Assembly (NCBI GenBank): GCA_012295275.1 | Contig: CM022670.1 | Location: forward strand, 19,124,698 to 19,188,697 | From: Chrysomallon squamiferum | Taxonomy: Eukaryota > Mollusca > Gastropoda > Neomphalida > Peltospiridae | DNA length: 64,000 nucleotides | Reading direction: 5' to 3' | Shown: one piece after another, positions 38,901 to 52,800 of the stretch | Numbering within the stretch: position 1 is the stretch's first letter | How the letters are laid out: the number at the start of each line of letters is the position of its first letter | Program-made: the position numbers and the translations under genes | The notes under the pieces: model-generated | What the model saw: the letters and a program-made list of their open reading frames with translations, nothing else | Told to the model about the DNA's origin: nothing | Database searches by the model: none

Positions 38901-41900
38901 TCGGTGACTATAAACCAAGATGTCGAATTAAATGAAAATGACACAGCTGACAAGACTATTCTTGAAGACATTGAAGAGAAATCAGACAGTGACAATGGAG
39001 TATCTTCATTAAGTGATTCAGGTTTGTATCAATATATTTTTTAAATGTTGTACAGTTATTATTAAATATTTGGCAAATTGTCTGCCAGATGTATTAATAA
39101 AGAGTTTATTTCTTTTATAAAAGTGATTTTTTTCTCTTCTTTTTTTTATTTAAATGGTTTTGATTTTAATGCCCAAATACACTTCAACTTTAAAATGTCT
39201 AGAGTTTAATATAGAAAACATTTAAAATTATTAGGTTACATTTTTCATTCACTTAACAGCACCGTTTGTCATGTCAGCATATGTGAATATATAACAACTG
39301 AATACATATGATTGAAATAAATATTATCCTCTCATAAAAAAAAAAAATCATTACAGATTTCATCACAAAGAAAAGTAGAAAGAAGACGAGTGGTAAAAAA
39401 GAGACCAAAGAAGATGATGTGAATGAGGCAGAGGAATCTGAGGATTCTGATATTGTTCCAAGTAGGAAAAAGGCTATTCAGTCTAAGTTACTTGCTGCCA
39501 AGTTGTCAGAAAGTGATTCCGATGCTGAAAAAACAAAGAACAAGACAGAGGTTTCAAAAACAAAAGATGACATGTCATCTGACAGTGATTTCCAGGATAG
39601 CAAGACAAGGTAATTACAATTCCAAAATTGTAGCTGACATAGTGGGAAGGCATTACCAATTTGGAAAATTAATTACAAATTACATATATTTTGCTTCTTA
39701 TAGCTGACCCAAAGAGTCCCAGTGCTGTGTTGATGAAAATTAAATTTAAAAGCATTGCTTTTCCATTATTTCAGTATGGTGGAAGCACCAGCAGGGGATT
39801 TTTGTTCTTCAGTTCTTGTTTTTTTTCAGTATTTATGTTATTGTCTTTGTATTAAAGCACTAGTAAACAATCCTCTTATTTAAATCTCTTTAGCATAATC
39901 AGAGTGATGGCATCTATTTATCTTATAAATTTATTATAATAGTAATGTTGATTCATTGCAGAATTTCAGTTTGTTACTAATGCTTATTGTATTATTGTTA
40001 TCTAAGTACCTATAAACCTTAATTTATTTGTTTTTTCTTCAACTATCAGCAAGAAACGTAAACATTCCAGCAGTAGTAGTTCAGATGATGATATCTCCCT
40101 AGATGATGATAGCGAGAAGAGTGAAGAAGAGGACAGTGATGAAGACACCACGTCAAAGAAGAAAAAGAAGGGTCAAAAGAAGAAAGGAAAGGGTGCAAAG
40201 AAGAGTAAAGGGTCAAAAGCTGGCAAGAAGAAACTGAAACGCATAAAAGCACCAAAAGCATCTTCTGATGAAGGAGAGGATGAATCAGGCAGCAGTGGAT
40301 CAGGATCAGTATGTCTTTATAGTTAATTTGTACTACAGACATATTCTAAATTTGTTTTCTTTGGTCAGAAACTTATTGAAAGTAAGACAAAATTCAACAG
40401 CTTCATAGTCTCAGAGCTATTTAAGCTTTTCAGACCTTTTTCCAAAGCAGGGAAAGCATAACAATTTTTTAACAGGGTAATTAATTTCCAAGATAGTTAA
40501 TTTTGACTTTATTTGAATGGTAAGACATTCATATTAAAAGGTATCTTCCAATTTTCTTGTTTTGTGCTTGGAGCTCAGTTTAAAAGAAAGTTGGGTTTTT
40601 AGATGTTTTAGAATTAATTTTTTATTATTTATATTATTTTAGGGTGGGGAAGAAGAAGGAGAAGAAAAATCTCCAAGCAAAAAAGGTAATCGCAAAGAAA
40701 TCAGAAAAATAAAATCGGATAAAAAGTTACAAGATGAGACCCGAAGAGCTGTTAAAGCAGAAGAAGCAAGACGGAAGAGGATAAAAGAAAAGCAAGAAAA
40801 GGTATAGTAACTTTTATATTCTATGTTTTATTTATCCATTTATTAATTGTTTATGCTTCTAAAAACCTAAAAAAAGCATTACAGTAACTGAAATTACCTG
40901 ACATGTATTAATAGGCTTGAAATTAAACAGGAGCAAGATGCACCAGAAATTCATTCTTATTGCTGTCTTTCAGGAACAGTCATTTTCACCAGTCACTTTT
41001 GTTTGTGTTTACCAAACTTGGTATTTTTAAATTTAAATATTAAATCTGTCAAAAATTTGTAAATTGTATAAAAACAACATTATTTGTTTTATTGTTCTAA
41101 CAATATAATGATAAAAAATTTGCAAAATCAATCAAACCAAGATATTCTTTTATTATTTAAAGGCACATGAAGTAGCATTTGAATTTATGAATTATGTTTT
41201 GTTACAGTTTATTGAATATCAGCTGATAAATAAAATGTCACTATTATTTGATTTCCTGGTGTTTATCTATAAAGACATCCAGTTTCAACATCAATTTCTG
41301 ATTGTTGCTGCAAAGAGTTCATTGTTTTAATACTTCAATCACTTCTGTCTGTGATGTATTGGGTCCTATCTTTCCACTGTCATCTGTCACCTCATTTCTT
41401 CATGCTGTCCTTAACATATATGAACAAACTGAATAGGTTCGTTTCCCAGAGGGTTGGATCTGTATTCTTTGTTGGAATATCAGTCGAAACCTATTTGTTC
41501 ATTCATACAACAGAGAGGTTACCTAAGTAGCAAGATAAGCATTGTTGTTTTTACATCATTATCATCTTTTGCATAAATATCATTGTTCCATGTTAGTTAT
41601 CTGTTAATAGTGTGCTGGTTCCTGAATATTGTTGTAATAAAAGTTAACTAAGTTTTATTTGTTTGATAATATTTTGATTTTTCTTACAGTTCAACAACAT
41701 AATCCAGATAGCTGATGATAGTTCTCCATCAAAATGTCCAGTTACAACACAGCTCATTCTTGAGCGGGATAAAGAAACTGAAGAACCAATCATTGAGGTC
41801 AACAAGAAGTTAGTGCGCAAGTTAAAACCTCACCAAGTTGAAGGTATGAAATTTTTACAGGACATTTGACTAATTTTTGGTTCATTTCTAAAAAATGTAT

Positions 41901-44900
41901 TTACTTATTTTTTTCTTTTTGTCTTTTTCTTCTTATTATTATTTAATTTTTTTTTTTTTTTTTTTTTGTGGCCTAAATTTGAGATAATCGTTTTTCATCT
42001 TTTAATATACATAAAGGAAAACAAAAAGCAAAAATAAGATATTGTGCTTTTTTTAACTTAAGGACATGAATTAATTAATGTATTCATATTAATAAAATAA
42101 AATAGCTTCTGAAAATGTACTAAACAAAATGCACAGAAAGTTAAATTAAAAGAAAAATATAATTTATGTTCAGTTGATGTTTATCTTTCATATATTTTTT
42201 TAAATATTAATTTATTTTAATGTTTACCAATATGTTTTGTATGTTTAATAAAAAAGAAAGAAAAAAATATCTTTTTGTTCATATTTTTCAGCTGTACAGT
42301 TTATGTATGACTGTTGTTGTGAATCAGTGAAGAGAATGAAAAAACAGCCTGGGTCTGGTTGTATACTTGCACATTGCATGGGGCTTGGTAAAACATTGTC
42401 GGTGAGTCATTTGTACTGTATTCAAATTATGGAGAGGGGTATATTGTTTTTTTTAACATCATTTCATTTATAATTAATGCATTAACAAACAAAACAAAAC
42501 AAATAAGAAATTTAGTTTTTTATAAAAGTTTTTGTGTTTTATTTTGATAGTCTCTTCTTTCTGTTAACTGCAACAAATATTTTATTGCTACCTGCCAAAA
42601 ATTATTTATTTATTTATTAATATTATTATTTTTATAACTTAGCAAAACATTTTAAAATATTTAGATATAATTTACCTTTCTCTTGCAGGTTGTCACTTTC
42701 ATTCACACAGTGATAAAGCATTATGAACTGACAAACATAGGAACATGTTTAGTTGTTTGTCCTTTAAACACAGTACTGAACTGGGTGAATGAATGGGATA
42801 TGTGGCTCGAGGAGAAAGAAAAACTTGAGGTATGATAATTAGGATTCACATTTAGTGTTAAGTCACTGAAACTTTCATTAATTTTTTAATCTGATTTTGC
42901 ATTATAATTTCCATATTATATTTGGTTTGTTTTATAAAAAAAAAATATATGACAAAAAATATATTTATTTTTCATTTCCTCATGATCCAAACCAAACATT
43001 TCAGCATAAATAAATTCATTATTGCTGTTTAATTTTCAGGTTTATGAAATGGCTGGTGTTAAATCCAATGTTGATCGCATGCACTATCTGGAAGACTGGC
43101 ATAAAAATGGTGGAATCATGATCATGGGTTATGAAATGTATCGATCACTGTCTACAGGCTGTCGTGTCAAAAGCAAAAAAATGAAGAAAATTTTTGCTGA
43201 AACACTTGCTGATCCAGGTAAAACTGAAAAAAAAATTAAATAAATAATAACAATAATAAATTATTATTTATAAATTGATCTAATTTAAAAACCATAGATA
43301 TTTTTAAAAATTTCATTCTTTTATTAGATTACTTTGTTTTCTTAGTTTGGAATGTAAAATTATTATCATTATGTATTCTGTTTTCTGTTATATTGGTTGT
43401 ATAAAGATTATGTCATTTAACCCATTCATTTTAAGGAATGTTCATTACATGTTCATTAGATGTTAATACTAAAATTAATTTTTGATTAAGAGGATATATT
43501 TAATGCTTGATATAGATTATATTAAAGAACAAGAGTAACGAGTTTGGTACCGATCTCAAGCTCCAGAATGCGAAATGCATCTCATTGTTTTAATTCTGGT
43601 TATAAAATATTTTGAACCATCACATATTAGCACTATTGGCATCTGCCTTGATTGATAACATGAATACTGATTAAATGTGGATATTATTTATATATTTCTA
43701 GGGCCAGATATAGTTGTTTGTGATGAGGGACATATTTTAAAGAATGATGCATCATCTATATCAAAAGCTATGAACATGATGAAAACAAGGCGAAGAATAG
43801 TACTGACTGGAACTCCACTACAAAACAATCTCATTGAATGTAAGTATATATGTAAGATCTGTTTTCTTTTTTTAACATAATTATTGAAAAATATTTTTGA
43901 AAGGTGTAAACTATATATACATTTTTTTAAATTGAAATAAACTGACTACTACTTCATCTAAATTTTTGGACAGAAAAACAAAACAGTCACTTAATACCCA
44001 TATTTTATGGGATAAATTGTATTTTACGTTAGAAAGCAACATTCTAAACTATAATCAAAACATTTGCTTTCCCATGCATAATTTTGTTTCTTATTACATC
44101 TTTCTGTATTAACCTTGAAAATATTTGGTTTCTGAATGTTTTTGTTTTTTTTAAATGTTTTAATGTGCTAAATAGATAACGATGTTTAATGAATACTAAC
44201 GATATTATTTAGATCACTGTATGGTGAGTTTTGTGAAGCCAAACCTCCTTGGAACAAGAAAGGAATTCCTTAATAGATTTGTCAACCCTATTGTGAATGG
44301 TCAGTGTTCTGACTCAACCCCACATGATGTGAAAATTATGAAAAGGAGAGCTCATATTATACACGAAATGTTGGCAGGTTGTGTGCAGGTATGTGTTACT
44401 CATTTGTAAAAATTAAAAACAGAGCAGCATTTGGTAATTATTGAAAATTTACAAAAATTTGGAGCATTTTGAAAATCTGTCTAGGTTGAAGTTTAGATTT
44501 GGTGTTTTTAACTGTTTAAATGCCGTATGTGAATTTTCAGTAAGGTTAATTTGAAATTTTATTTTTACATGTACATTCATACGCACACACCCACCCAGTT
44601 TCAGTCACTTAAAAGGATGCATGTGTGAACTCAAACATTTCTAGCTAACAAAAATGAGATTTCACTTAAATTTACTTTCAGAGACGAGATTATTCTTCAC
44701 TAACAAAATTCCTGCCACCTAAGATGGAATATGTGATCCTTGTTCGCCTGACACCCATGCAGATAACTCTATATGAGAAATACTTGGAGGTAACAGGACA
44801 AGCTCAGGGAGGACAGATCATAACCCGTGGAGCTCGACTTTTCTCTGACTATCAGAATCTCATGAAAATCTGGACTCATCCTTGGGTATTGAAATTGGCA

Positions 44901-47900
44901 GAAATTAGAGATGAAGCCAAGGTAAAGGAAATGATAATTATTTTTTTAATTATGATTAATGAATCTTTCTGGTTTTTTTACTCTGTTTTATACAATTTAC
45001 TTTCTCTTTGAAAAACAGAAACAGTATAATACTGACGATGACATAGATGATGATGGTTCTGACTTGGATTCGTTTATTGATGATGATGATGATGATGATG
45101 AAGAAGAAGAATCTGTGCCCACCAATTCAGACAGTGATGACAGTTTGCTTGCTCGAAAAAAGAAGAAGAAGAAGAAAGGTGAATCTTCAGAAAGTGGTGG
45201 AGAAGGTACAAGTGGTGGACCTAAACGTAACACTAGAAGGTTTGTATATAAAATTTCCTTCATTTAATAACCACTGAATTCTTTAATGTTGTACTGTAGC
45301 AAAGTATTTTGTTTAGGCCATCCAAAATAGTTCCTCAGAGGAAAAAATTAACCTAACTAAATATAAGGTTACATTTCAGTTACATTTTTTAACAGATGTT
45401 TTTACTATTTTTGACTTCATAATATATCATTAATTGTAACTGGGGTTATTGTTAGAAGCATGATAAGAATAAAAATTACCCAAGACGATAAATTTGAAAA
45501 ATAAAAATAGATGTTCAGTAAGTAAATTCACTGTACTTTGAAAGTTTGTGAATATTGTTGCAGTCGTAGACGAAATAACAGTGATGGTGAAGAGATTGTT
45601 AAGGATTGGAAGACTCGTTCTCGTGGTGGTGATGGTGGTAAGATTTGTATTTTCATAACATTGTCATAATTAATTTTATTATGCATTGTATTTCACATTA
45701 ACAAGCTTTTCTTGTATTTAAATAAGCTTTTTAAACATTTGAATTTAATATAGATTAATTTGCTAAAGTTTCAAAATTTAATATGACATAACTTTGGTGA
45801 TCAAAATCAGTTTGTGTTTCACATTGAAGACTGAATTACACTGTAAATTCAACTATTGCTATGTGTTCCATGGTTTCAGGTTATCATTTTTTGTTTATCT
45901 TTAATTCTTGAATTTTGTTTTTAAATACTACTATGTTAATGTATTAAACTATTAACAGTCAGTAATTCTTATTGTTTAGATGGAATTGATGTGGATATGA
46001 ACAATGTGTTAGATGACCCAGGTCCAGCACCCGTCAGCAATGAATGGTGGGCTGAGTTTGTCAAACTTGAAGATGCACACAAAGTTGAATTGAGTGGCAA
46101 GCTGACATTGCTGTTTGAAATTCTTAAACTTTCTGAAGAGATAGGTGACAAGGTGTAAGTAATTATGGAAACTTTTTCAAATTTCACCAGTTACAGTTAT
46201 TCTGAATATTTATTAGGCATAAGACAATGATTTATTTGAAAATCTAAATTTTATTTTTTATATATATATATTATAGCTGTTGCCAACATTTTATTGTTCC
46301 GAGTGAAACAGTCTGATAAGAACTTTTAAGTCAAAGCTCATTCTTCTTTCAGTAAATTTATAAATTGTTTATTCTTTATTCCATTGTATAAACTGTCATG
46401 CTCCTTTTCTTTGTTTTTTATAGGTTAGTTTTCAGTCAGAGTTTGTTATCGTTAAACATAATAGAAGATTTCTTGGAGGAAGTGGACAGGAAGAATCAGG
46501 AGGAGGCTGAAGTGAAAAGATTAGAGAAGAAGAAAAGGTTGGAAGAAAAAAAGAAGAAAGCAGAAGAAAAGAAAATGGAAAGTGATGAAAATGAGGGAGA
46601 GAAAAATGATGGAGAGAAAAATGATGAGGAAAAATTGTCAGATGATGAAGATGACAAGGTAAATAACTAATTTTTTTAATTTAAGTGTACTTTTCTGTGG
46701 ATATAGGATTTCAGAAAAGGAATGTACAGTGCTAAATGTATTCCAGTGCTGCATTATTACTCTAATTACATACTATTTCATTGTTTTTGAGTTGAAACTA
46801 CAATGCTAATTTGACTTCTCATTTAAAAAACCAAATGTTCAAATACAATGATTAAAAAAATTAAAATATGGTCTTTTTAAAATTAACATAATGAAAACTA
46901 CAAAATCTTTAAGATAAGTTCACTACAAATATTTGATTTGCTAATAATTAAAACTTTTTTTTCTTCTTCTTCTTCTAGACTGAAGAAGTGTTTGGCAAGA
47001 GCTGGACTAAAGGGGCTGACTACTTCCGAATGGATGGTTCTACAAGTGTTCAGCTAAGAAGTGCATGGTCAGCTCATTTTAATGACCCTGAAAATTACCG
47101 GTATGTCATTAGTTTTATTTTTTTTAAATTATTTTATAAATTTATTTAGACTTTATTATTTTCCCCAAGTATATTACCAAACAGTTATAAAACATATAAA
47201 AATAAATGTGTAGGAAAGGCTTAAAAAAGAATAATTTCAAATGTTTTTAGGTTTTTTATTAATAATGCACTTTTTGAAAGACATTTTTATTTTTTATTAT
47301 TATTATTTTTATTTGTTTCCCCAAGATAATGTACAGGTGCCATACAATCAGAAACTGTTATTGTTTGAACTGTTTTTTGTTTTTTTTCAGAGCACGACTG
47401 TTCTTGATTTCAACACGTGCTGGAAGTTTAGGAATTAATTTGGTGGCAGCTAACAGAGTCATCATCTTTGATGCATCATGGAACCCTTCTCATGACATTC
47501 AGTCAATATTCCGAGTTTACCGATTTGGACAAACAAAGCCTTGCTACATATACCGATTACTGGCACAGGTACTCAGATTTTTTCATTTCATTTTAAGATG
47601 GATAATGTGAAAATAATAAAATAATAATAGACAATAAAATTATTAATATGCATCTTGAGCTATTAATAGCTTCTGAATAATTGTTATTTAAAGCTACATT
47701 ATGAACTTGTGTTCAGATCACAAAAGTGTGTTGCAGTGTCAGACATTTGTTTGGACATTCTCTGACACTGATAATTTTTAACTGAATTTGCAAAGGTTTT
47801 TTTTTTTTAAATTTTAAATTTTTTAATTTTTAATTTTTTTTTTTAAATTAATTTTTAGGGAACAATGGAAGAAAAGATCTATGAAAGACAGGTTACAAAA

Positions 47901-49885
47901 CAGTCTCTGGCTCAGCGGGTGGTTGATGAACATCAAATAGATCGTCACTTCACTGCTGCTGATCTCCAGGAATTGTACAACTTTAAACCTGACAGACTGG
48001 ATGATCCTGACAAAAAAGACAGACCAACACTGGCTCTACCACAGGTCAGTAAAAATTAAAAGCTATTTTATGTTTCAGGAGTTACAATTCACATATGAAA
48101 AATAAAATATTAAAGAATGATGGGGTTTTATTAAATGGTTAAAATGGATTATAGCAACTTTGATCATGGCGGAAAGAGTATTTTCTTGGAGTTGTCAAAA
48201 CCCATTCAACCATTTGTTTGGGTTTTTTGAGTTTGTCTTCTGGGTTTTTTCAGTTGTAAGTGTTATGCATGTACACACTCACACACACACACCATTTTTT
48301 TTTTCTTTCCTTGAAGCATATTTTGCAAGCCGAAGTTCTGAAGTTAATTTTGTAATTGTTACATATATATACTATCTTTCTTTCTTTCCTTTGAAGGATG
48401 TTTTGCTAGCTGAAGTTCTGAAGTCTCAGAAAGATCTTGTGGTTTCCTATCATCAGCATGACTCTCTGCTGGAAAACAAAACAGAACAGGAACTGTCAGA
48501 AGAAGAAAAGAAAGCAGCTTGGGAAGAGTATGAAAATGAGAAAAAAGGAATTTCAAACAGAGGTACCAAAATAACTCTGAAATGGCCTCAAATCATTATT
48601 TTTCTGATAAGTAAAGAATTGAGAAATATCTCCCTGAACAAGTATTTACTTGCTTCACATACTGTGAAAAAATCCATGTAAAATATCAAATTATAATACT
48701 ACGAATGATGACCAGTGATTAGTATTTTACAATTAAGTTATGATAATATTTGGTTTACCAGGTTCCAAACATTACAAAATTATCAAACTTTGATATACAC
48801 TAACAACATCTTATAATTTATATATTTATCTTTGACAGCCAGTGTAGTTTTATTTCACTTTAATAACCTTTCTCTGTGTTTTCAGTTCAGACAGGGTTTC
48901 CAACAGGAGGAATGGGCATGCTTAGCCCCACCAATCTTATGCAGATTGCACAAATTGTTCGAGCTCAGGTTGGTTATTTGTCACATTTCTCATTATTAGG
49001 TACATTAACCCAAAACAGTATTAGAAATAAGCAGATTTCATTTTAGCCTCATTTACTAATAACAGGTAGAATTTCTATAACTAAGCCTGTTTACTCAAAC
49101 AATAACAGGTTTTAAGTAAGTAGTTTAAAATAATATTTTTGTATATTTACGAACACTCAAATGTTTTGAAAATGTTTTTTTATATTTTTTGACTTTTTGG
49201 ATATTATGCTGAAGTGTGATATAAATATATTAAAAGGTCTATTAAGAAAACAGTAAAAAGTTTTTTTTTTTTTTTCTTTCCTCTCTTTCAACAGTATCCA
49301 AATCTTCCACCAGAAATGTTCCAAGCACAAGTACAGAATATGTTGCAGAGGCAGATTATGATGCAACAGGAAATTCAGAATCGTCAGGTAATTTGACTTC
49401 ATTGATTAGTGTGTAATTATTTATCACAGCATGTCAGATTGCATGAATGGCTTATGAAAAAAAAAAAAAAAAAAATTGGAATTGCTATTAACTTTATGGT
49501 GATGATATGTTATATATGTTTTGATAACCTGTAAAAAATGTGGAATAATGTTTGTACATTTCAGATTGAACAACAAAAGATGATTGAAATGGAACGTCTT
49601 CGTCGAATTCGTGAACAGATAGCACAACAGCAGAACCAGATCAACATGCAGAACAGAATGTCAGCTCAGCAGCACATGATGCCATTCAATGCCAGAAATA
49701 TTCAGAACTGGAGAAATCCAATGCAGACATCTAATCAGATGGCTTCTATGATTCAGCAACAGCAGGCATTAAGCATGAAGAATTCCAACAAGGGGAAGAG
49801 GAATCCTCCAAATGACATGGCCAATGGGAATGCTGGATCTTCAGACTCGAGCAAGAATGTTCCAGAAACAATAGATCTATGTTGA
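28287..49885 (+). CDS. ATRX: ATRX chromatin remodeller (ADD domain plus SNF2 helicase)
   Basis: Nuclear ATP-dependent remodeller that reads H3K4me0/K9me3 and acts in heterochromatin and H3.3 deposition. 31 coding exons: 28287-28292, 29627-29655, 30204-30364, 30725-30796, 33593-33711, 34050-34233, 34720-36306, 36606-36859, 38449-38576, 38895-39021, 39357-39609, 40050-40308, 40643-40801, 41690-41843, 42292-42401, 42689-42829, 43040-43217, 43702-43839, 44213-44388, 44682-44921, 45019-45239, 45564-45637, 45980-46154, 46424-46658, 46979-47100, 47391-47568, 47859-48044, 48397-48562, 48886-48968, 49295-49387, 49565-49885. These total 6,329 bases, one short of 2,110 codons; the loss maps to an A8 run at 36796-36803. 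The ADD domain begins near residue 100 ([28 protein letters not shown]). A long acidic/Lys-rich region follows. Walker A is HCMGLGKT, the DEAH-type box is CDEGH, motif III is LTGTPLQNN, and the helicase C part has [11 protein letters not shown] and [13 protein letters not shown]. The C-terminus is Gln/Met-rich. The start Met-Glu is followed by a donor; a UTR exon begins at 28203. Human ATRX is 2,492 residues. Confidence 0.95.
29946..29978. repeat. (CA)n-(TA)n microsatellite in an ATRX intron
   Basis: Compound dinucleotide run between the exons ending at 29655 and starting at 30204. Confidence 0.95.
31425..33290 (-). repeat. Interspersed repeat copy A in the ATRX intron before the ADD exons
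   Basis: Read on the minus strand, this segment aligns in the same order with 37050-38330 read on the plus strand. Shared blocks include AACAAGAGTG near its 5' end, ACACTGTGGTTTCAG, GCACAACTTTATTTACATAA, TTAGAAAGAT, CTCATACAAAG, and GGAGGAAAATGG with CCAATTATAT near its 3' end. Copy A carries about 900 bases (roughly 31850-32720) that copy B lacks. I see no terminal repeats and no convincing protein. Boundaries are approximate. Confidence 0.75.
33593..34840 (+). CDS. ATRX: ATRX ADD (ATRX-DNMT3-DNMT3L) domain exons
   Basis: Part of ATRX, listed separately because the domain is diagnostic. Three exons (33593-33711, 34050-34233 and the start of 34720-36306) encode a GATA-like finger (CTAC then LICKKC), a PHD-type finger ([20 protein letters not shown]) and the C-terminal helix. 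YY and DEQC of the human histone-tail pocket are conserved. The residue after CRWC is Ser, where I recall Ala in human ATRX. Confidence 0.93.
37050..38330 (+). repeat. Interspersed repeat copy B in the ATRX intron after the acidic exon
   Basis: Plus-strand homologue of copy A (31425-33290, minus). It contains about 400 bases near 37420-37800 not seen in A and lacks the 900-base internal part of A, so both are decayed descendants of a longer element. Its position between exons 36606-36859 and 38449-38576 places the two copies as inverted repeats around four ATRX exons. Confidence 0.75.
41419..41508. repeat. Imperfect short inverted repeat in an ATRX intron
   Basis: The arm TATGAACAAACTGAATAGG near 41418 and a reverse-complement counterpart ending near 41508 (CGAAACCTATTTGTTC region) are separated by about 45 bases. 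It could be a small hairpin element. Similarity is partial and I have no second copy in the window. Confidence 0.3.
48304..48345 (+). pseudogene. Decayed partial duplicate of an ATRX exon start
   Basis: The segment TTGAAGCATATTTTGCAAGC followed by CGAAGTTCTGAAG closely resembles the genuine acceptor and exon start at 48391-48425 (TTGAAGGATGTTTTGCTAGC, then TGAAGTTCTGAAG), including the pyrimidine tract. If spliced from here the reading frame would reach TAA after 12 codons. It is a tandem duplication remnant about 78-80 bases upstream of the real exon. Confidence 0.7.
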
Positions 49886-52800
49886 TTTATTCATAGTCTT
49901 AGCTCGTCAGTCATAAGATACGAATGATATGAATGAATTGCTGATTTGGAAATGTTTAAAGGCCAAGCTGTATATATTTCTTTAATTTTGTTTCTCTCTT
50001 AAGTTTTGTTTTCTTCATTATTATTTTTTTATAAATATTTTTTTGTAACAGCATTGACCAGACATTATACTAAAGACAACCTGTGTGTTCATTATTATTT
50101 ATTGAGTCATTCTGGTCTTGCAACACAAGGGAAGCAAGCAAGGCTGTTCCATTAGTTTTGTATTTATTTATGATAAATATATTATAGAGAAGCTTTGGAA
50201 ATGATATATGGATGACTAAATTATTAAACAAAAAAATGTGGCTAGCCAAACTGCAGACCTACTATTAAATCATTCAAACAAGATTATAATTTTAAATAGT
50301 ATTTTTTCATAACAACTGCCATAGAGGAGTATATATTTAAATGATTTCATCTTTCATAACAACATACTTAATGCAGTTCCCATTAGATTGTAATCAAAAG
50401 CAAATCTAGTCTTTTTTTTTTTTTTCCACAGAGATTTTTAATGTAAAATAATTCTTAAGATGATTTTTACATAATGAGTTCTTAGAATCCTGAAATGGTA
50501 TCATTTCAGTCATGATGTATGAACATGAAATAGACCTTAGAAAACTTGTACCATCTAAGTTTTAATTTTTAAACATTTTCAGTTGAATATAAATAAAACT
50601 ATTTGAAGAACTATTTCATAATCTTTGGTAATTTCTCAATGAACTTCTCAGATTGACTGTTTGGGTTTTTTCCTGGTTTGAGAATATAAGTGAATATTGA
50701 GAATAAGAATATTAATTTGGAGCAGACATGTCTATGTAAAAAAACCTAATAAAATATAAAAAACCATTTTGTTTTTATGTATGCAGTTTAATTTAATTTT
50801 ATACTTTGGTCTTAAATTGGTTCACTTACAGAATTTACTCACCAAAGAGGTACTAACATTTAGAGTTCTGGAGACAACACTGAGTAATTACCTTTTTATG
50901 TAAAAGCATATTTTCACTATATCTGTATTGCATTTATCTTTAAATATTGATTTTAATAAAAAAAAATAAAAAAATGAATGTGAAATTTATTGAACTGCAA
51001 TGACAGATGTAATTGAAATGCAGAGTCATCCAGAAGCAAGACAAAGATTGTCTCAGAATTTTTCATTGTGTAAATAAATTACATTGAACAGATTAAATAT
51101 ATAAAGAAAACAAATGTATATTTCTTTTGTGTAAAATATGTTCACATTTTCATTGCATTTAGTGATATAGTGACAATAAACAACTTACTTTTATTTTTAA
51201 ATGACATTTGAAACCACTGGAAAAGTTTGGATGATTTGGGATTTTTTAACTAAATTTTGTTTTCTTTTGCTATAATAGATTTTTGTGTTATTTGAAGCAA
51301 GTTACTTATTTCCAGTTAAGAGAGATGATAGACAGATAAGCTGCAATTTAAACTTTCAAAAGTGACTGTTATATGTTGGTAAATTCTAAGTCACTTTAAG
51401 CATTCAAAGCCAAAGAATTTTGTTTGTTGTCTATGTATAAGCTTTGGTGAAACTATTCACTAATATTAATTTTTCAATTTTGAATAATTATTACATGTTC
51501 TTTTCTTTGCTGATATGCTGATTGAGAATCAGATTGGTGCATATTAGATAATAAATGTTCAGAAATCAAAGTATTGCAAAGAAAGACAAAATTTGATTGT
51601 GTACATTATGTGTCTGCTAGGGGAAAGTATTGGAGGATATGTTTTTGTCAGCAATGCTGAAATCAGAGGTAACTTCATCAGTATATATGCTTTTAAACTG
51701 TTGATTTAGTAAAATGTATATGTTTGTCATAAATTATTGTATTTTAATTTTTCTTCTAAAAAAAAAAATGAAAAAGGACATTCATAACTGTTGAATTTGG
51801 TTCATTGTTGTCATGATCTTCCATGTCAGTTTGTATGTCTTCAATGTGATCATTGTATTCACCAATCATTTGTTACAAAACAGACTGTACACTGAAACAG
51901 GGTGGATTAAAAATAAAGTATGTGTATCAGGGTTTTATATATTCAGTCTAGCCAGGTGATTACACCTGATACACACATGATAAATAAAAGTGTGGATAAG
52001 TTTCCCAAACATATTTTTTCATGTTTCATGATGATTTTAAAATGTCTTTTAGATTAAGGAAAATATTTTTGTTAGTCATGTGCGTCAGATTTAATAACAT
52101 ATATTTATTTTTACTGTGAAATGTTTTTAAAGTCATGGTAAATTGGTTACATCCTGTATAGCATTGAATTAATATCTCTGAAAGATATTCATGTCTGTCT
52201 AAGCCAGCAAAATTTAATTTTTTCCAGTCCCTAGTGGATCCGGTTTAGACAGTATTAAAATTTTTCTTTTTCACCCAGTTTGAGTGAAAAAGTGTGAATG
52301 TTTTTGTGTTTTACTTGAATGTTTGATCTTTTGGAAATTTCCAGTTTCAATGTATTGCTTAGAAAGTTGGTTTTACATTTGGCAGGTTTTCATATTAATT
52401 TAAATACAAAAAAAAGTACTAAAATATTTAAGCAACAACAAAAAAAGAACAGTATGTACCTTTACCTTTACATCACATTTAACTGTGTAATTATTAGGTA
52501 ACTAACACATTTTGGTTCATTTTGAAAACACGATGAATATAATGTTCACTGATAGCTTAAAAGCAGAATATTGTATTTAAATTTTTAAAAGTTGCCTAAA
52601 AGGATTTGGTAGTTTTTTTTTTTTTTTTTTTTAAGATTAGACTTGATGATGGCATGTTATTCAGTAATATTTTCTGTAAATTGTTGGTTTTTTTTACTTT
52701 TCTTGTCTTCAACTTTTTTTCTTCTTTTTTTTTTTAAAGTAAAAAGATTAAATCAAGTATAATAAATTAAAAAATAAATATCCAAGATCTTATTTTGTTC

